Source: Faecalispora jeddahensis
GTDB taxonomy: Bacteria > Bacillota > Clostridia > Oscillospirales > Acutalibacteraceae
Assembly (NCBI RefSeq): GCF_000577335.1
Contig: NZ_CBYL010000002.1
Location: 1 to 64,000, forward strand
DNA: 64,000 bases
Direction of reading: 5' to 3'
Position numbers and translations under genes: made by a program. Numbering within the stretch: position 1 is the first letter of the stretch; each line of letters begins with the position of its first letter. Positions 33,902 through 42,884 of this stretch are shown piece after piece. The notes below the pieces were generated by a model, which had not been told where the DNA came from, did not search any database, and saw only the letters and a list, made by a program, of their open reading frames with translations.

Positions 33902-35065
33902 ATGAATTATCCTACTCTCCCCGGTCTGACTTTGGACGGACGAATCTTCCGCAACGAAGAAACGGGTACTGTGGAATCCATGGTGCCTCCCGGACCCTTC
34001 GCTACCTGCCATTCCCCCGCCATGCTGGAACTGCCCAATGGCGACATGCTGTGCTGCTGGTTTGCAGGTACTTATGAAGGGGATGCAGACGTGCACATCG
34101 TCTGCGCCCGCCTTCCCAAGGGCGCCGATCGCTGGACGGAGCCGGTCGCCGTTTCCGGTGATCCCCGGCGCAGCGAGCAGAATCCTTCTCTGTTCTATGG
34201 TCCTGACGGCGCTGTTTGGTGTATGTACACCGCTCAGCTGGATCGTGTTGCGGGCAAGGACAACATGCAGTTCACCTCTCAAATCCGCTGCCAGAAGAGC
34301 TTTGACGGCGGACTGACCTGGAGCGATTATGAGACCATATTCCCCAGAGAGGGCAGCTTCTGCCGCCAGCCCATTCAGGTTCTGAAAAATGGCCGCTGGA
34401 TCTTCGGCAACTGGCTGTGCACCGACTCTGAGGAAGGCCTGTCCGGTGACCCCAGCGTGTTTCAGCTCTCTGATGATCAGGGCAAGACATGGCGTATGGT
34501 AGAGATGCCCAACAGCCGCGGTCGTGTCCATCCCACCGTTGTGGAGCTGGATGACGGTCACCTGGTCGCTTTCATGCGCAGCCGTGAGGCCGACAACGTC
34601 TACCGCAGCGAGTCTCTGGACTGGGGCGAAACCTGGTCTGAGCCAAAACCCACCCCTCTGCCCAACAACAACTCCTCCATCAGCGCTATCCGCACCAAGA
34701 GTGGTCGTGTTGCTGTGGCATACAATCCCACCTGCACGCCCTCTCCCGTTCCCGGGAAGGCTGCATGGCCCGGTCTGCGCTGCCCTGTTGCCGTGGCACT
34801 GTCCGAAGACGACGGCCTGACCTTCCCCTTGATCCGTTGGATGGAGCGCGGCGAGGGATACATCGGTGAGGAAAACAAAACCAACAATAAGCAGTACGAG
34901 TACCCCTACCTGATGCAGAGTGCCGACGGCAGACTGCATCTGACCTACGCAGCTTACACCCGCAAGTGCATCAAATATGTCAGCTTTACGGAAGAGGACG
35001 TGATTGGTGCAAAGCGCGAGCGCATTGGCGTGTATAATCCCACCTCCGGCGAGGGTACAAAATAA
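33902..35065 (+). CDS. Sialidase-like BNR-repeat protein, cytoplasmic
   Basis: 387 residues without a signal peptide. Several Asp-box-like repeats of a six-bladed propeller are visible: SFDGGLTWSD (about 135), SDDQGKTWRM (about 190), SLDWGETWSE (about 240) and SEDDGLTF (about 300). An N-terminal CHSPAMLELPNGDMLCCWFAGT segment is typical of the BNR_2 group. Because it lacks export signals and sits among acid-sugar enzymes, a role as intracellular glycoside hydrolase, isomerase or lactonase-like propeller is more likely than extracellular sialidase. The substrate is unknown. Confidence 0.75.
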   Translation: MNYPTLPGLTLDGRIFRNEETGTVESMVPPGPFATCHSPAMLELPNGDMLCCWFAGTYEGDADVHIVCARLPKGADRWTEPVAVSGDPRRSEQNPSLFYGPDGAVWCMYTAQLDRVAGKDNMQFTSQIRCQKSFDGGLTWSDYETIFPREGSFCRQPIQVLKNGRWIFGNWLCTDSEEGLSGDPSVFQLSDDQGKTWRMVEMPNSRGRVHPTVVELDDGHLVAFMRSREADNVYRSESLDWGETWSEPKPTPLPNNNSSISAIRTKSGRVAVAYNPTCTPSPVPGKAAWPGLRCPVAVALSEDDGLTFPLIRWMERGEGYIGEENKTNNKQYEYPYLMQSADGRLHLTYAAYTRKCIKYVSFTEEDVIGAKRERIGVYNPTSGEGTK

Positions 35066-35118
35066 GACGATATCCGCACGGAGGGATGCCAAGTAATTGT
35101 TACAAGGAGTGATATGAG

Positions 35119-36282
35119 ATGCAGACTGTATACAATTTGAAAATGCCCCATGCTGTTTACGGCGGCGAAAATGCAATAGACAATATTACCTCCATCCTGA
35201 AAAATGATCAGGTGAAGCGTGTGGCCATGTTCACCGATAAGGGAATTCAGGCCACTGGCCTGTTTGCTCTGCCGGAAGCTGCGGTGAAGGCTGCGGGAGC
35301 CGATTACTATGTTCTGGATGAGATTCCTCCCGAACCCTCCTACGCAGCGGTGCAGAACATTGTGAATCAGTTCAAGGCAAGCGGCGCCGATATGATCGTT
35401 GCCTGCGGCGGCGGCAGTGTTATGGATGCCGCCAAGCTGGCCAGCGTGCTTGTCACCGAGGAATACGGTGTAAAGGAACTGCTGGATGAGCCCGGACGCG
35501 CCAGAAAGTGCGTTCCCATCATTCTGATTCCCACCACCGCCGGTACCGGTGCGGAAGTAACCCCCAACGCCATCGTCGCCGTTCCGGAAAAGGAGCTGAA
35601 GGTCGGCATTGTCAATGAGAATATGATTGCCGATTATGTGATTCTGGACGCCCGGATGATTAAAAACCTGCCCAGACCGATTGCCGCATCTACCGGTGTG
35701 GATGCTCTGGCGCATTGTATTGAGTGCTTTACCAGCAACAAAGCCAATCCTTTCAGCGATCTGTATGCACTAGAAGGGCTCGATCTCATCCTGAATAACA
35801 TCGAAAAAGCCTGCGATGACCCCGAAGCGATGGCCGAAAAAAACCGGATGCAAATTGCCGCGTACTACGGCGGGCTTGCCATCACGGCTTCCGGTACCAC
35901 CGCTGTTCATGCCCTAAGCTATCCTCTGGGCGGCAAGTACCACATTGCCCACGGCGTTTCCAACGCCATCCTGCTGGCGCCGGTGATGCGTTTCAACGCA
36001 CCAGTCTGCCAGGATCGTCTGGCTCAGGCCTACGACCGCTGCTGCCACGACACCTTAAAGACCTGCCATACCGCGCAGGAAAAGGCAGAATGGATCATCG
36101 GGCAGCTGGAGCGCATTGTCCGTCATCTGGACATTCCCACCAGCCTGAAGGAATTCGGCGTCCCCCGTGAGGATCTGGATGGCCTGGTTGCGGCCGGTAT
36201 GCAGGTGCAGCGTCTGCTGGTAAACAACATGCGCCCTGTCACTGCCGAGGATGCGAGAAATCTATACTTGGAAATCATGTAA
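35119..36282 (+). CDS. Iron-containing alcohol dehydrogenase
   Basis: 387 residues, group III Fe-ADH length. The NAD-binding GGGSVMDAAKL motif (about 95) precedes TTAGTGAEVTPNAIV (about 140). The metal-binding region is GVDALAHCIECF (about 195) with HALSYPLGGKYHIAHGVSN (about 265). Family members interconvert alcohols and aldehydes or ketones with NAD(P)H. Within this operon it may oxidise a hydroxy acid or reduce an aldehyde released by the aldolase. AAGGAGTGA precedes the ATG. Confidence 0.9.
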   Translation: MQTVYNLKMPHAVYGGENAIDNITSILKNDQVKRVAMFTDKGIQATGLFALPEAAVKAAGADYYVLDEIPPEPSYAAVQNIVNQFKASGADMIVACGGGSVMDAAKLASVLVTEEYGVKELLDEPGRARKCVPIILIPTTAGTGAEVTPNAIVAVPEKELKVGIVNENMIADYVILDARMIKNLPRPIAASTGVDALAHCIECFTSNKANPFSDLYALEGLDLILNNIEKACDDPEAMAEKNRMQIAAYYGGLAITASGTTAVHALSYPLGGKYHIAHGVSNAILLAPVMRFNAPVCQDRLAQAYDRCCHDTLKTCHTAQEKAEWIIGQLERIVRHLDIPTSLKEFGVPREDLDGLVAAGMQVQRLLVNNMRPVTAEDARNLYLEIM

Positions 36283-36309
36283 ATAATTTTTAAGAAGGAG
36301 AGCGCTACT

Positions 36310-37218
36310 ATGAAGCATGTTGAACTGAAAGGCATTATTACTCCTATTCTGACCCCCATGAATTCCGATGAATCGGTTCATTTAGACGAGCTGCGCAACC
36401 AGATCGACCGTCTGCTGGAGGGCGGTGTTCACGGCCTGTTCCCCTTCGGTACCAACGGCGAAGGCTACATCCTGAACGAAAAGGAGAAGATTGAGGTTCT
36501 GGAGGCTACCATCGACCAGGTGAAGGGTCGTGTACCTGTGTACGCAGGCAGCGGCTGCATTTCTACGATCGACACCATCCGCATGAGCAAAAAGGCTCAG
36601 GAGCTGGGCGCCGACGTGCTGTCCATCATCACCCCCAGTTTCGCTTTGGCATCCCAGAAAGAGCTGTACGACCACTATGTGGAGGTTGCCAAGCATGTGG
36701 ATATTCCCATCGTGCTGTACAACATTCCCGCACGTACCGGCAACAAGCTGCTGCCCGAAACCGTTGCCAAGCTGGCGAAGGATGTAGATGTCATCATGGG
36801 CGCCAAAGACTCCAGCGGTGACTGGGATAACCTTCTGGCCTACATCACCCTGACGAAGGAGCTGGATAAGGACTTCCGCATTCTGTCCGGAAACGACTCC
36901 CTGATTCTGCCCTGCCTGAAAGCAGGCGGTGCAGGCGGCATCGCAGGATGCGCCAACGTATATCCCCATGTTCTGGCATCCATTTATGATTTGTTCCAGG
37001 CCGGTAAGCTGGAAGAAGCCGAGGTCGCTCAGGATTCCATCGCTTCTTTCCGTGCCGTATTCAAGTACGGCAACCCCAACACCGTTGTGAAAAAAGCAGT
37101 TTCCCTGCTGGGCTACCCCGTAGGCGACTGCCGCCGTCCCTTCAATTACCTGTGCGACGAAGGCATTGAAGCTCTGAAACTGGTTTTAAAGGAAAATGCC
37201 GACAAGGGCATGCGCTAA
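36310..37218 (+). CDS. DapA-family aldolase/synthase
   Basis: 302 residues, TIM-barrel N-acetylneuraminate lyase superfamily. The catalytic Tyr is in LYNIPARTG (about 135) and the Schiff-base Lys in IMGAKDSSGDWDN (about 163); FGTNGEGYIL (about 45) replaces the GTTGE motif of true dihydrodipicolinate synthase, so a catabolic keto-acid aldolase or dehydratase is likely. Start ATG with AAGGAGAG. Fourth gene of the acid-sugar operon. Confidence 0.88.
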   Translation: MKHVELKGIITPILTPMNSDESVHLDELRNQIDRLLEGGVHGLFPFGTNGEGYILNEKEKIEVLEATIDQVKGRVPVYAGSGCISTIDTIRMSKKAQELGADVLSIITPSFALASQKELYDHYVEVAKHVDIPIVLYNIPARTGNKLLPETVAKLAKDVDVIMGAKDSSGDWDNLLAYITLTKELDKDFRILSGNDSLILPCLKAGGAGGIAGCANVYPHVLASIYDLFQAGKLEEAEVAQDSIASFRAVFKYGNPNTVVKKAVSLLGYPVGDCRRPFNYLCDEGIEALKLVLKENADKGMR

Positions 37219-37231
37219 TAAGGAGAATATC

Positions 37232-38323
37232 ATGATGCAATTGAGACCTGTTCTTGGTATTTCTATGGGTGATCCCTATGGAAACGGCCCCGAAATCACT
37301 GTTCGTGCACTGGCGGACGCAGAAATCTACCAGCGCTGTAAACCCCTAGTGGTGGGCGACGAGACCTCCATGCGTTACGCTCTGAAGGTGGCCGAGAAGC
37401 TTCACGGTATCCATCTGGAGCTGAATGTGGTTTCTTCCCCCGCCGAAGGCAAATACACCTGCGGCACCATCGACCTGATGGATCTGGGACTGGTGCCCGC
37501 AGACAAGATCCCGGATACCTCCGAACTGAAAGAGCCCAAACCCTTTGGCGTAGGCGCCTGCGCTCTGGGCGGCGAAGCGTCCTTCCAGTATGTCGTCAAG
37601 GTGATCCAGCTGGCGATGGACGGTCAGATCGACGCTACGGTGACCAATGCACTGAGCAAGGAAGCCATCAATATTGCCGGCCATCACTACTCCGGTCACA
37701 CCGAGATCTATGCGGATTACACCAAAACCCCCAAGTACAGCATGATGCTGGCTCACGACGAGCTGCGAGTGGTCCATGTCTCTACTCATGTGTCTCTGCG
37801 TCAGGCCTGCGATCTGGTGAAAAAGGATCGTGTTCTGGAGTGCATCCGCATTGCCAACGAAGGCTGCAAGTCGCTGGGAATCAAAGAGCCCAAAATCGCA
37901 GTCGCCGGCCTGAATCCCCACTGCGGCGAGAATGGCCTGTTCGGCACGGAGGAAATTGAAGAAATCCAGCCAGCCATCGATATCGCCCTGGCTGAGGGCA
38001 TTAATATCCCTGATCAGAAGCCCGTCCCTGCTGACACTGTGTTCTCTAAGGCACTAGGCGGCTGGTATGACATCATTGTGGTCATGTACCACGACCAGGG
38101 ACACATCCCCCTGAAGGTGAAGGGCTTTGTCTATAATCGGGAGGAAAAGCACTGGGAGGCTGTCGCCGGGATTAACGTGACCCTAGGTCTGCCCATCATC
38201 CGCGCCAGCGTGGACCACGGCACCGCCTTCGGCCATGCAGGCAGCGGCCATGCAAACGAGCTGAGCCTGATCAATGCCATGGATTATGCCATCCGCATGG
38301 CCAATGCTAAGCAAGAACGCTAA
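37232..38323 (+). CDS. PdxA-like 4-phospho-acid dehydrogenase (PdxA2 type)
   Basis: 363 residues. Metal ligands of the PdxA family are present as GHHYSGHTEIYAD (about 147), MYHDQGHIPLK (about 287) and DHGTAFGHAGSGHANE (about 330), with GDPYGNGPEI at the N-terminus. No other B6 synthesis gene is near, and the DUF1537 kinase is in the same operon. This points to the PdxA2 role: NAD-dependent oxidation and decarboxylation of a 4-phosphorylated C4 acid to dihydroxyacetone phosphate. ATG at 37232, with 37235 as an alternative; both follow AAGGAG. Confidence 0.85.
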   Translation: MMQLRPVLGISMGDPYGNGPEITVRALADAEIYQRCKPLVVGDETSMRYALKVAEKLHGIHLELNVVSSPAEGKYTCGTIDLMDLGLVPADKIPDTSELKEPKPFGVGACALGGEASFQYVVKVIQLAMDGQIDATVTNALSKEAINIAGHHYSGHTEIYADYTKTPKYSMMLAHDELRVVHVSTHVSLRQACDLVKKDRVLECIRIANEGCKSLGIKEPKIAVAGLNPHCGENGLFGTEEIEEIQPAIDIALAEGINIPDQKPVPADTVFSKALGGWYDIIVVMYHDQGHIPLKVKGFVYNREEKHWEAVAGINVTLGLPIIRASVDHGTAFGHAGSGHANELSLINAMDYAIRMANAKQER

Positions 38324-38346
38324 TATTTTACAGTCTATGTTCTGCT

Positions 38347-38372
38347 GTGGGCTGCAAAATCAGGCAGCCCAC
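38347..38372 (+). other. Intercistronic hairpin before the transporter gene
   Basis: GTGGGCTGC (38347-38355) is inverted at 38364-38372; only a weak T-rich stretch follows. Could reduce read-through into the permease gene. Confidence 0.45.
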
Positions 38373-38478
38373 TATTTCTCTCAGTCAGTGATCAAGCATC
38401 TCGCCGAACTGGAAGCTTGGATTCATACAGTGTCTCCCGCAAAAAACAATCCAAAATAGTAGAGAGGAGATTAAACAA

Positions 38479-39759
38479 ATGACAGTCCCTATGATTATTG
38501 CTCTTGCAATCACTGTGCTCATGATTATCCTGATCATGACAGAGAAACTCCCCTTCGGTGCACCTCCCCTGCTCGCCTGCCTGCTTCTGGTGCTTTTCGG
38601 CGTAGCCGATATCAAAACTGCTTTCGCGGGCTTCTCTAACGCCACGATTGTTATGCTTGCCTCTTTTATGGCAATCATAGCCGCTCTGCAAAAGACCAGC
38701 TTTATTACTGCCTTCAAGAACACGATGTACAACATGGCCAGCAAGGGTGGCTATAAGTCCTATGTACTGCTGGTTCTGGTGGTTATGCTGGGGACCAGCC
38801 TGTTCGGCACCGGCTCCACCGCATACTATGTTCTGACCCTGGGTTTGCTCTCCGCCATCCCTTACAATCCAAAGCTGCCCAGTTCAAAAATCATCATGTC
38901 TGCCGGCTTCGCTGCCAACCATCCCCTGATTCCTTTGAATGTGGCGTTGCAGTACGGCATTGTTGTCGCTGTTCTGCAAAGTGCCGGCGCTGCTGTGGGC
39001 GAGGTTAACATCGTAAGATTCACAATTGTCAACCTCATCCTTTCTCTGGCTTTTCTGGCATGGTGCCTGGTTGCGTACAAATCTTTGCCGGACCATCCCA
39101 TTGCAGAGACAACGGAGGATGCCAAGGCCCCGGGCGAGAACGCTGCTGGAATGCCCAAGTGGAAAGAGTACACCACCTATTTTGCTTTTCTGGCTGCCGT
39201 TGTCGGCATGATCCTTCAGAGCAAGGTCGGCGATGCAGGCTATGTGGTTCCCGGCCTGGCTGTTGTTCTGCTGCTGGCCGTTGGCGCCATGGACTTCAAG
39301 GAGATCCGCGACGCCATCTGCTCCCCCATCATTTTGATGTCCGCAGGTGTGATCGGTGTTGCCGATGCACTGGGCAATACCGGCCTGACCGCTCTGGTTG
39401 GTGAGAGTGTAGCGAATATGCTGGGCAACAGCATCAATCCTTTCGTTCTTGTTTTCGCCTTCTGTGTGCTGACCAGTGTTCTGGCAACCCTCACCGGGTC
39501 CACTCTGGGTACCGTTTATGTTTTCGCTCCTTTGGCCATTTCCACCTGCTTGAGTCTGGGTCTGAACCCTACCGCTGCCGCTGCCGCCATCGTGGTTTCC
39601 GGCTGGAACGGACACTTCCTGCCCATCGACGGTATGCCCGCTATGATCATGGGCATAGGCAAATACAAGCTGACCGAGTTCTGGAAATTCACCGTTCCGA
39701 TGTACTTTATCCGTTTGCTGGCTCTGTCTGCCGGAGCTCTGCTGATGTTCCCCATGTAA
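38479..39759 (+). CDS. SLC13/DASS-like anion permease
   Basis: 426 residues with about eleven to twelve hydrophobic segments in two inverted halves. The SNATIVMLASFMAI region (about 53) and the second-half counterpart near SGWNGHFLPIDGMPAM (about 376) match the divalent anion/sodium symporter superfamily; GTSLFGTGSTAYYV (about 95) and LTGSTLGTVYVFAPLA (about 335) are the paired substrate-binding loops. As the only transporter of the operon it should import the carboxylate substrate. GAGAGGAG lies upstream of the ATG. Confidence 0.82.
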   Translation: MTVPMIIALAITVLMIILIMTEKLPFGAPPLLACLLLVLFGVADIKTAFAGFSNATIVMLASFMAIIAALQKTSFITAFKNTMYNMASKGGYKSYVLLVLVVMLGTSLFGTGSTAYYVLTLGLLSAIPYNPKLPSSKIIMSAGFAANHPLIPLNVALQYGIVVAVLQSAGAAVGEVNIVRFTIVNLILSLAFLAWCLVAYKSLPDHPIAETTEDAKAPGENAAGMPKWKEYTTYFAFLAAVVGMILQSKVGDAGYVVPGLAVVLLLAVGAMDFKEIRDAICSPIILMSAGVIGVADALGNTGLTALVGESVANMLGNSINPFVLVFAFCVLTSVLATLTGSTLGTVYVFAPLAISTCLSLGLNPTAAAAAIVVSGWNGHFLPIDGMPAMIMGIGKYKLTEFWKFTVPMYFIRLLALSAGALLMFPM

Positions 39760-39966
39760 GCTTCTGAATGACTGCAACGAACAGTAATCTTCTGATCCAT
39801 TCTCTTCTTTCCTGCATAGGAGGGCCCTACAGGTCCTCCACATATCGCCCAAGTGAATTGCCGGCCAAACCGGCGGTAACCAAACGCTTTTGCAGTATAT
39901 CGAAAATCATATCCAGCTTTACATAAAAAGGATCATTTTCCGACATTCGGAGAAAGAGGTATGATT

Positions 39967-40314
39967 ATGAACAACAAATTCGAACTGGAACACATCGGCA
40001 TCAACACCCCCAATGCGGAGGAGGCGGCAAAGCTTGCCCAGCTTCTGAGCATGATGTTTAACCTGGAGCCCCGTCACGGACAAAAGTCCGAATTCAGCGG
40101 CCCTTATTTCGAGTGTATGAAGGCTCCCTTTCTGGGCACAAACGGTCATATCGCTATGCGCACGCCGGATCTGACCGCTGCCGTGGAAGAGCTCAAAGAA
40201 AAGGGCTTCTCCTTCAACATGGATACTGCCGCATACACCGAGGAGGGCAAGCTGAAGAACGTCTACCTGGACGGCGAGTTTGGCGGCTTTGCCATCCATA
40301 TCATGCAAAAATAA
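39967..40314 (+). CDS. VOC superfamily protein (glyoxalase-like)
   Basis: 115 residues, one vicinal-oxygen-chelate module pair. A metal-ligand candidate His is in LEHIGINTP, and TNGHIAMRTPDL and the C-terminal GEFGGFAIHIMQ follow the usual beta-alpha-beta-beta-beta order. VOC proteins isomerise or cleave small hydroxy-keto compounds, which fits the operon. The ATG at 39967 is 7 bases after AGAGGT; an in-frame ATG at 39961 is too close. 207 bases separate it from the permease gene, so cotranscription is not certain. Confidence 0.75.
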   Translation: MNNKFELEHIGINTPNAEEAAKLAQLLSMMFNLEPRHGQKSEFSGPYFECMKAPFLGTNGHIAMRTPDLTAAVEELKEKGFSFNMDTAAYTEEGKLKNVYLDGEFGGFAIHIMQK

Positions 40315-40339
40315 CGATAACATTCCTTCTAATCACTCA

Positions 40340-40374
40340 GCAAAAAGCAGTCCCGGATGGGGGCTGCTTTTTGC
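40340..40374 (+). terminator. Terminator of the acid-sugar operon
   Basis: GCAAAAAGCAGTCCC and GGGGGCTGCTTTTTGC pair with one mismatch-type position; CATTCTTTTT follows. Confidence 0.75.
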
Positions 40375-40828
40375 ATTCTTTTTACGGAACGTGCTTTTCG
40401 GCTTTCCGTGCAATATGGACAGTGAGGGCCAAAGGCCGAAAAGAGAAAGGGGCTTTTGTTTCTCTGTCCTGATAACCACATATCAATAAAAACAGGAGGT
40501 TTTGCCGGCGGTCTTTTGTTTTGTCTGTGCTTATGCGGATTTTGGACGCGCCAAAATTCCTACGGATACATTTCGAAAGCAAAATTGAGGGATGAGATTA
40601 TTTATAATTCTATAATCGATCAGAAACACTTACCTAATCCATCAGAAGAATTCGGAGCTGCACGCTTGTTCTTCCGGAATCAAATGCTGTTTTAAGGGCG
40701 GAAATCACTTAATCGCACGTTTGCTACGCAAAGTAGCAGATTTTTCATCAGATGCAAGCGATGATTGCTTGTTTCTTGATGGAACAAAGCATATCATGAA
40801 TGCAGTGAATCTTTTAGGGGGATGAAAA
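40375..40828. other. Intergenic, no gene seen
   Basis: 454 bases. One open frame (40456-40695) has no ribosome site and unlikely composition; I do not call it. A short GCACGTTTGCTACG region near 40713 has weak dyad symmetry. The promoter of the XRE gene at 40829 should lie at the right end; no strong hexamers seen. Confidence 0.45.
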
Positions 40829-41662
40829 GTGAGTTTAGCGGAAAAGATCAAAGAGCTGCGCAGGCAATACAATTTATCACAGGAACAGGTCGCGGGCAAA
40901 ATCGGTGTTTCAAGGCAGGCAATTACCAAATGGGAAACGGGCGGCGGTCTGCCGGATATCGAAAATCTTATTTCCATCGCAGCGCTGTTCCATATTTCTG
41001 TTGATGAGCTTCTGTCTGCGGAAAAGCTGAAAGAGCATTCTGACGTGTTTCTGAATGAAAGCGTGACCGAGTACGACATCGACCTTTCAAAGCACTATGA
41101 TTTTCATATCGGCGACGCCCATGAAGTGGTAATTCAGGGCAGCGATACGGAAAAACTAAAGGTGCGGCTGGCATCCAAGCTGCTCGACAAGCTGGAAAGC
41201 AAATATAAAATCAAACTGGATGACCGCAAAAACCGGATCGACATCAACGTGAAAAACATTGACGTCGGAAAAGCACAAACGCAAGATGCGCTCTATGTCA
41301 TCCTCTCTTTACCGCAAAAGTTTCTTGCAGGTCTCGAAATTTCAGCCTTTGCATCGGTCTTAACGATTCGCAGCGTTGAAATCGGATTGATGGAGTTCAG
41401 CGGCAGAGTAAAATCCGTTCAAATAAGCGATTTTCACGGCCATTTGGAACTGGACTCTTCCTGCAATATGGAAATCACCTGCGGCGATCTTCATGGTCAA
41501 ATCGATGTCAACCAAATCTCCGCCGCTTCTGTGATCCATATTCCTTCAGGAACGAGTTACTTTGCAAAGGCGAAGGGACGTTCGAACCATCTCTTGTTTA
41601 CGCGTGACGGGAAAGAAATCGAGCCGTTTTGGACGTTCAATCGGATCGTCGGATCGAACTGA
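40829..41662 (+). CDS. XRE-family regulator with DUF4097-like adhesin domain
   Basis: 277 residues. Residues 1-60 are a Cro/CI helix-turn-helix (LSQEQVAGKIGVSRQAITKWETG). From about 85 to 275 a repetitive beta-strand domain resembling DUF4097 (right-handed helix) follows: VVIQGSDTEKLKVRLASK, RNRIDINVKN, GLEISAFASVLTIRSVEIG, GHLELDSSCNMEITCGDLHGQI. Start GTG at 40829 seven bases after AGGGGG. Probably a one-component sensor-regulator; ligand unknown. Seventy bases upstream of a CPBP protease gene, likely one operon. Confidence 0.78.
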   Translation: MSLAEKIKELRRQYNLSQEQVAGKIGVSRQAITKWETGGGLPDIENLISIAALFHISVDELLSAEKLKEHSDVFLNESVTEYDIDLSKHYDFHIGDAHEVVIQGSDTEKLKVRLASKLLDKLESKYKIKLDDRKNRIDINVKNIDVGKAQTQDALYVILSLPQKFLAGLEISAFASVLTIRSVEIGLMEFSGRVKSVQISDFHGHLELDSSCNMEITCGDLHGQIDVNQISAASVIHIPSGTSYFAKAKGRSNHLLFTRDGKEIEPFWTFNRIVGSN

Positions 41663-41732
41663 GCGGGATGAATTCAGAACTCAGGATCGACGAGTACACC
41701 AAGCTGCCGGAAAAGACGAGGGAGGCATCTTT

Positions 41733-42578
41733 ATGAGCGTAAATAAATATCGTCGTCCGATTCTATTTTACGGTTTAGCCGTAGGAATCCCCTGGGTGTT
41801 TTGGTTTATCGCAGCCTATGTCAGCCACATAACGCCGGGCAACGATTTAAATACAACGCTGGCAAGCGTATTTGGAATCATTGGTCTGTCAGGCCCCATG
41901 GTCGTCGCCGCCTTTTTCATCCTCCCGGACAAAGAACTGCGCGATGATTTTCTTGGCAGGTTCTGTAACTTCAAAGGGATCAAACCCGTCTATCTTTTGG
42001 CGGCATGTTTTCTGATGCTTGCAAGTATTTTGCTCGCTCAGGCCATTTCCCTGCTGTTTGGATTCAGCGCGGATCAATTCCGCTTTTCGGGGACATTTTC
42101 CTTTTCCGCAGGTATTTACCCAGCATGGTTTATCCTGATCCTTGCACCGTTATTGGAAGAGATGGCCTGGCATACCTATGGCACAGACTGCCTGCGGGCG
42201 CGATTCAGCCTTTTCAGTGCTTCCATCCTGTTCGGAATCATCTGGATCACATGGCACATTCCGCTCAGCTTCATCAAGGATTATTATCAAAGCAATCTGG
42301 TTGCGTCGGGTTGGCTGTTTACCGCAAACTATGCAATTAGCATTATCCCCTTTGTGATCCTGATGAATTGGCTGTATTACAAAACGGAGCGCAATATTTT
42401 GGTGGCGATTGTTTTTCATATCACCGCAAACCTGTTTAACGAAATCTTCATGACGGATCCGCACAGCAAAGTCATTCAAACGCTTCTGCTGATTGTGCTG
42501 ACAATTTTCCTCCTCATAAAAGAAAGAAATTTCTTTTATGACCCGGCCGGCTGCGCCGACGGCATGATTCCCGCATAG
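41733..42578 (+). CDS. CPBP family intramembrane metalloprotease-like protein
   Basis: 281 residues, about eight hydrophobic segments. CPBP motif 1 is LLEEMAWHTYG (about 146), a His-containing variant of the EExxxR motif; motif 2 is WITWHIPLSF (about 175) and motif 3 VAIVFHITANLFNE (about 230). The glutamates and two histidines needed for catalysis are kept. CPBP proteins act in prenyl-protein-type processing, bacteriocin immunity or membrane proteolysis. ATG with GAGGGAGG upstream. Confidence 0.8.
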   Translation: MSVNKYRRPILFYGLAVGIPWVFWFIAAYVSHITPGNDLNTTLASVFGIIGLSGPMVVAAFFILPDKELRDDFLGRFCNFKGIKPVYLLAACFLMLASILLAQAISLLFGFSADQFRFSGTFSFSAGIYPAWFILILAPLLEEMAWHTYGTDCLRARFSLFSASILFGIIWITWHIPLSFIKDYYQSNLVASGWLFTANYAISIIPFVILMNWLYYKTERNILVAIVFHITANLFNEIFMTDPHSKVIQTLLLIVLTIFLLIKERNFFYDPAGCADGMIPA

Positions 42579-42625
42579 CTTTCTGCTGTTTTGATGTCAA
42601 TGCTACTTGCGAATTACCTTCCAAC

Positions 42626-42680
42626 CATCGATATTGTTGGATCTCTCCAAGTCCTATTCTTTTACTCGGATCAACAAAAA
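42626..42680 (+). repeat. Dispersed intergenic repeat, copy A
   Basis: Contains CATCGATATTGTTGG followed by CTCTCCAAGTCCTATT and an ATCAACAAAAAG end. It aligns without gaps to copies B (44615-44669) and C (46741-46795). It leads directly into a hairpin, as C does. Confidence 0.65.
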
Positions 42681-42718
42681 GCACCGCATAAGAATGCAGT
42701 TTCTTACGCGGTGCTTTT
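42677..42718. terminator. Bidirectional terminator after the CPBP gene
   Basis: Arms 42677-42694 and 42701-42718 (AAAAGCACCGC start, inverse end) with one mismatch; A and T runs on either side. The rest of 42719-42884 shows no gene. Confidence 0.75.
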
Positions 42719-42884
42719 ATTTGACAAACCCACTTTGATATGCACCTTAAGACGTTACGATCAATCCCTTGTTGACGCACGAACAGGTGCGGTATTACGG
42801 GCCTGTTTCGCATTTCAGGACAAAGATCGGCGGCCTGTCAAGGCGGCTCTTTTGCTTTTTGAAACCTCTGTCATGAAGAAGGGA

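Noticed and set aside
33836-35176. 446-residue antisense frame over the sialidase-like gene
   Set aside because: It mirrors a real gene with Asp-box repeats and a good ribosome site; it has the His/Gly/Val-rich make-up of antisense translations.
37232-38323. Pyridoxine biosynthesis PdxA
   Set aside because: No other B6 genes nearby, and the DUF1537 kinase in the operon indicates the catabolic PdxA2 role instead.
40456-40695. 79-residue plus-strand frame
   Set aside because: No ribosome site, no motif, and it starts inside a region with weak dyads; coding is not supported.
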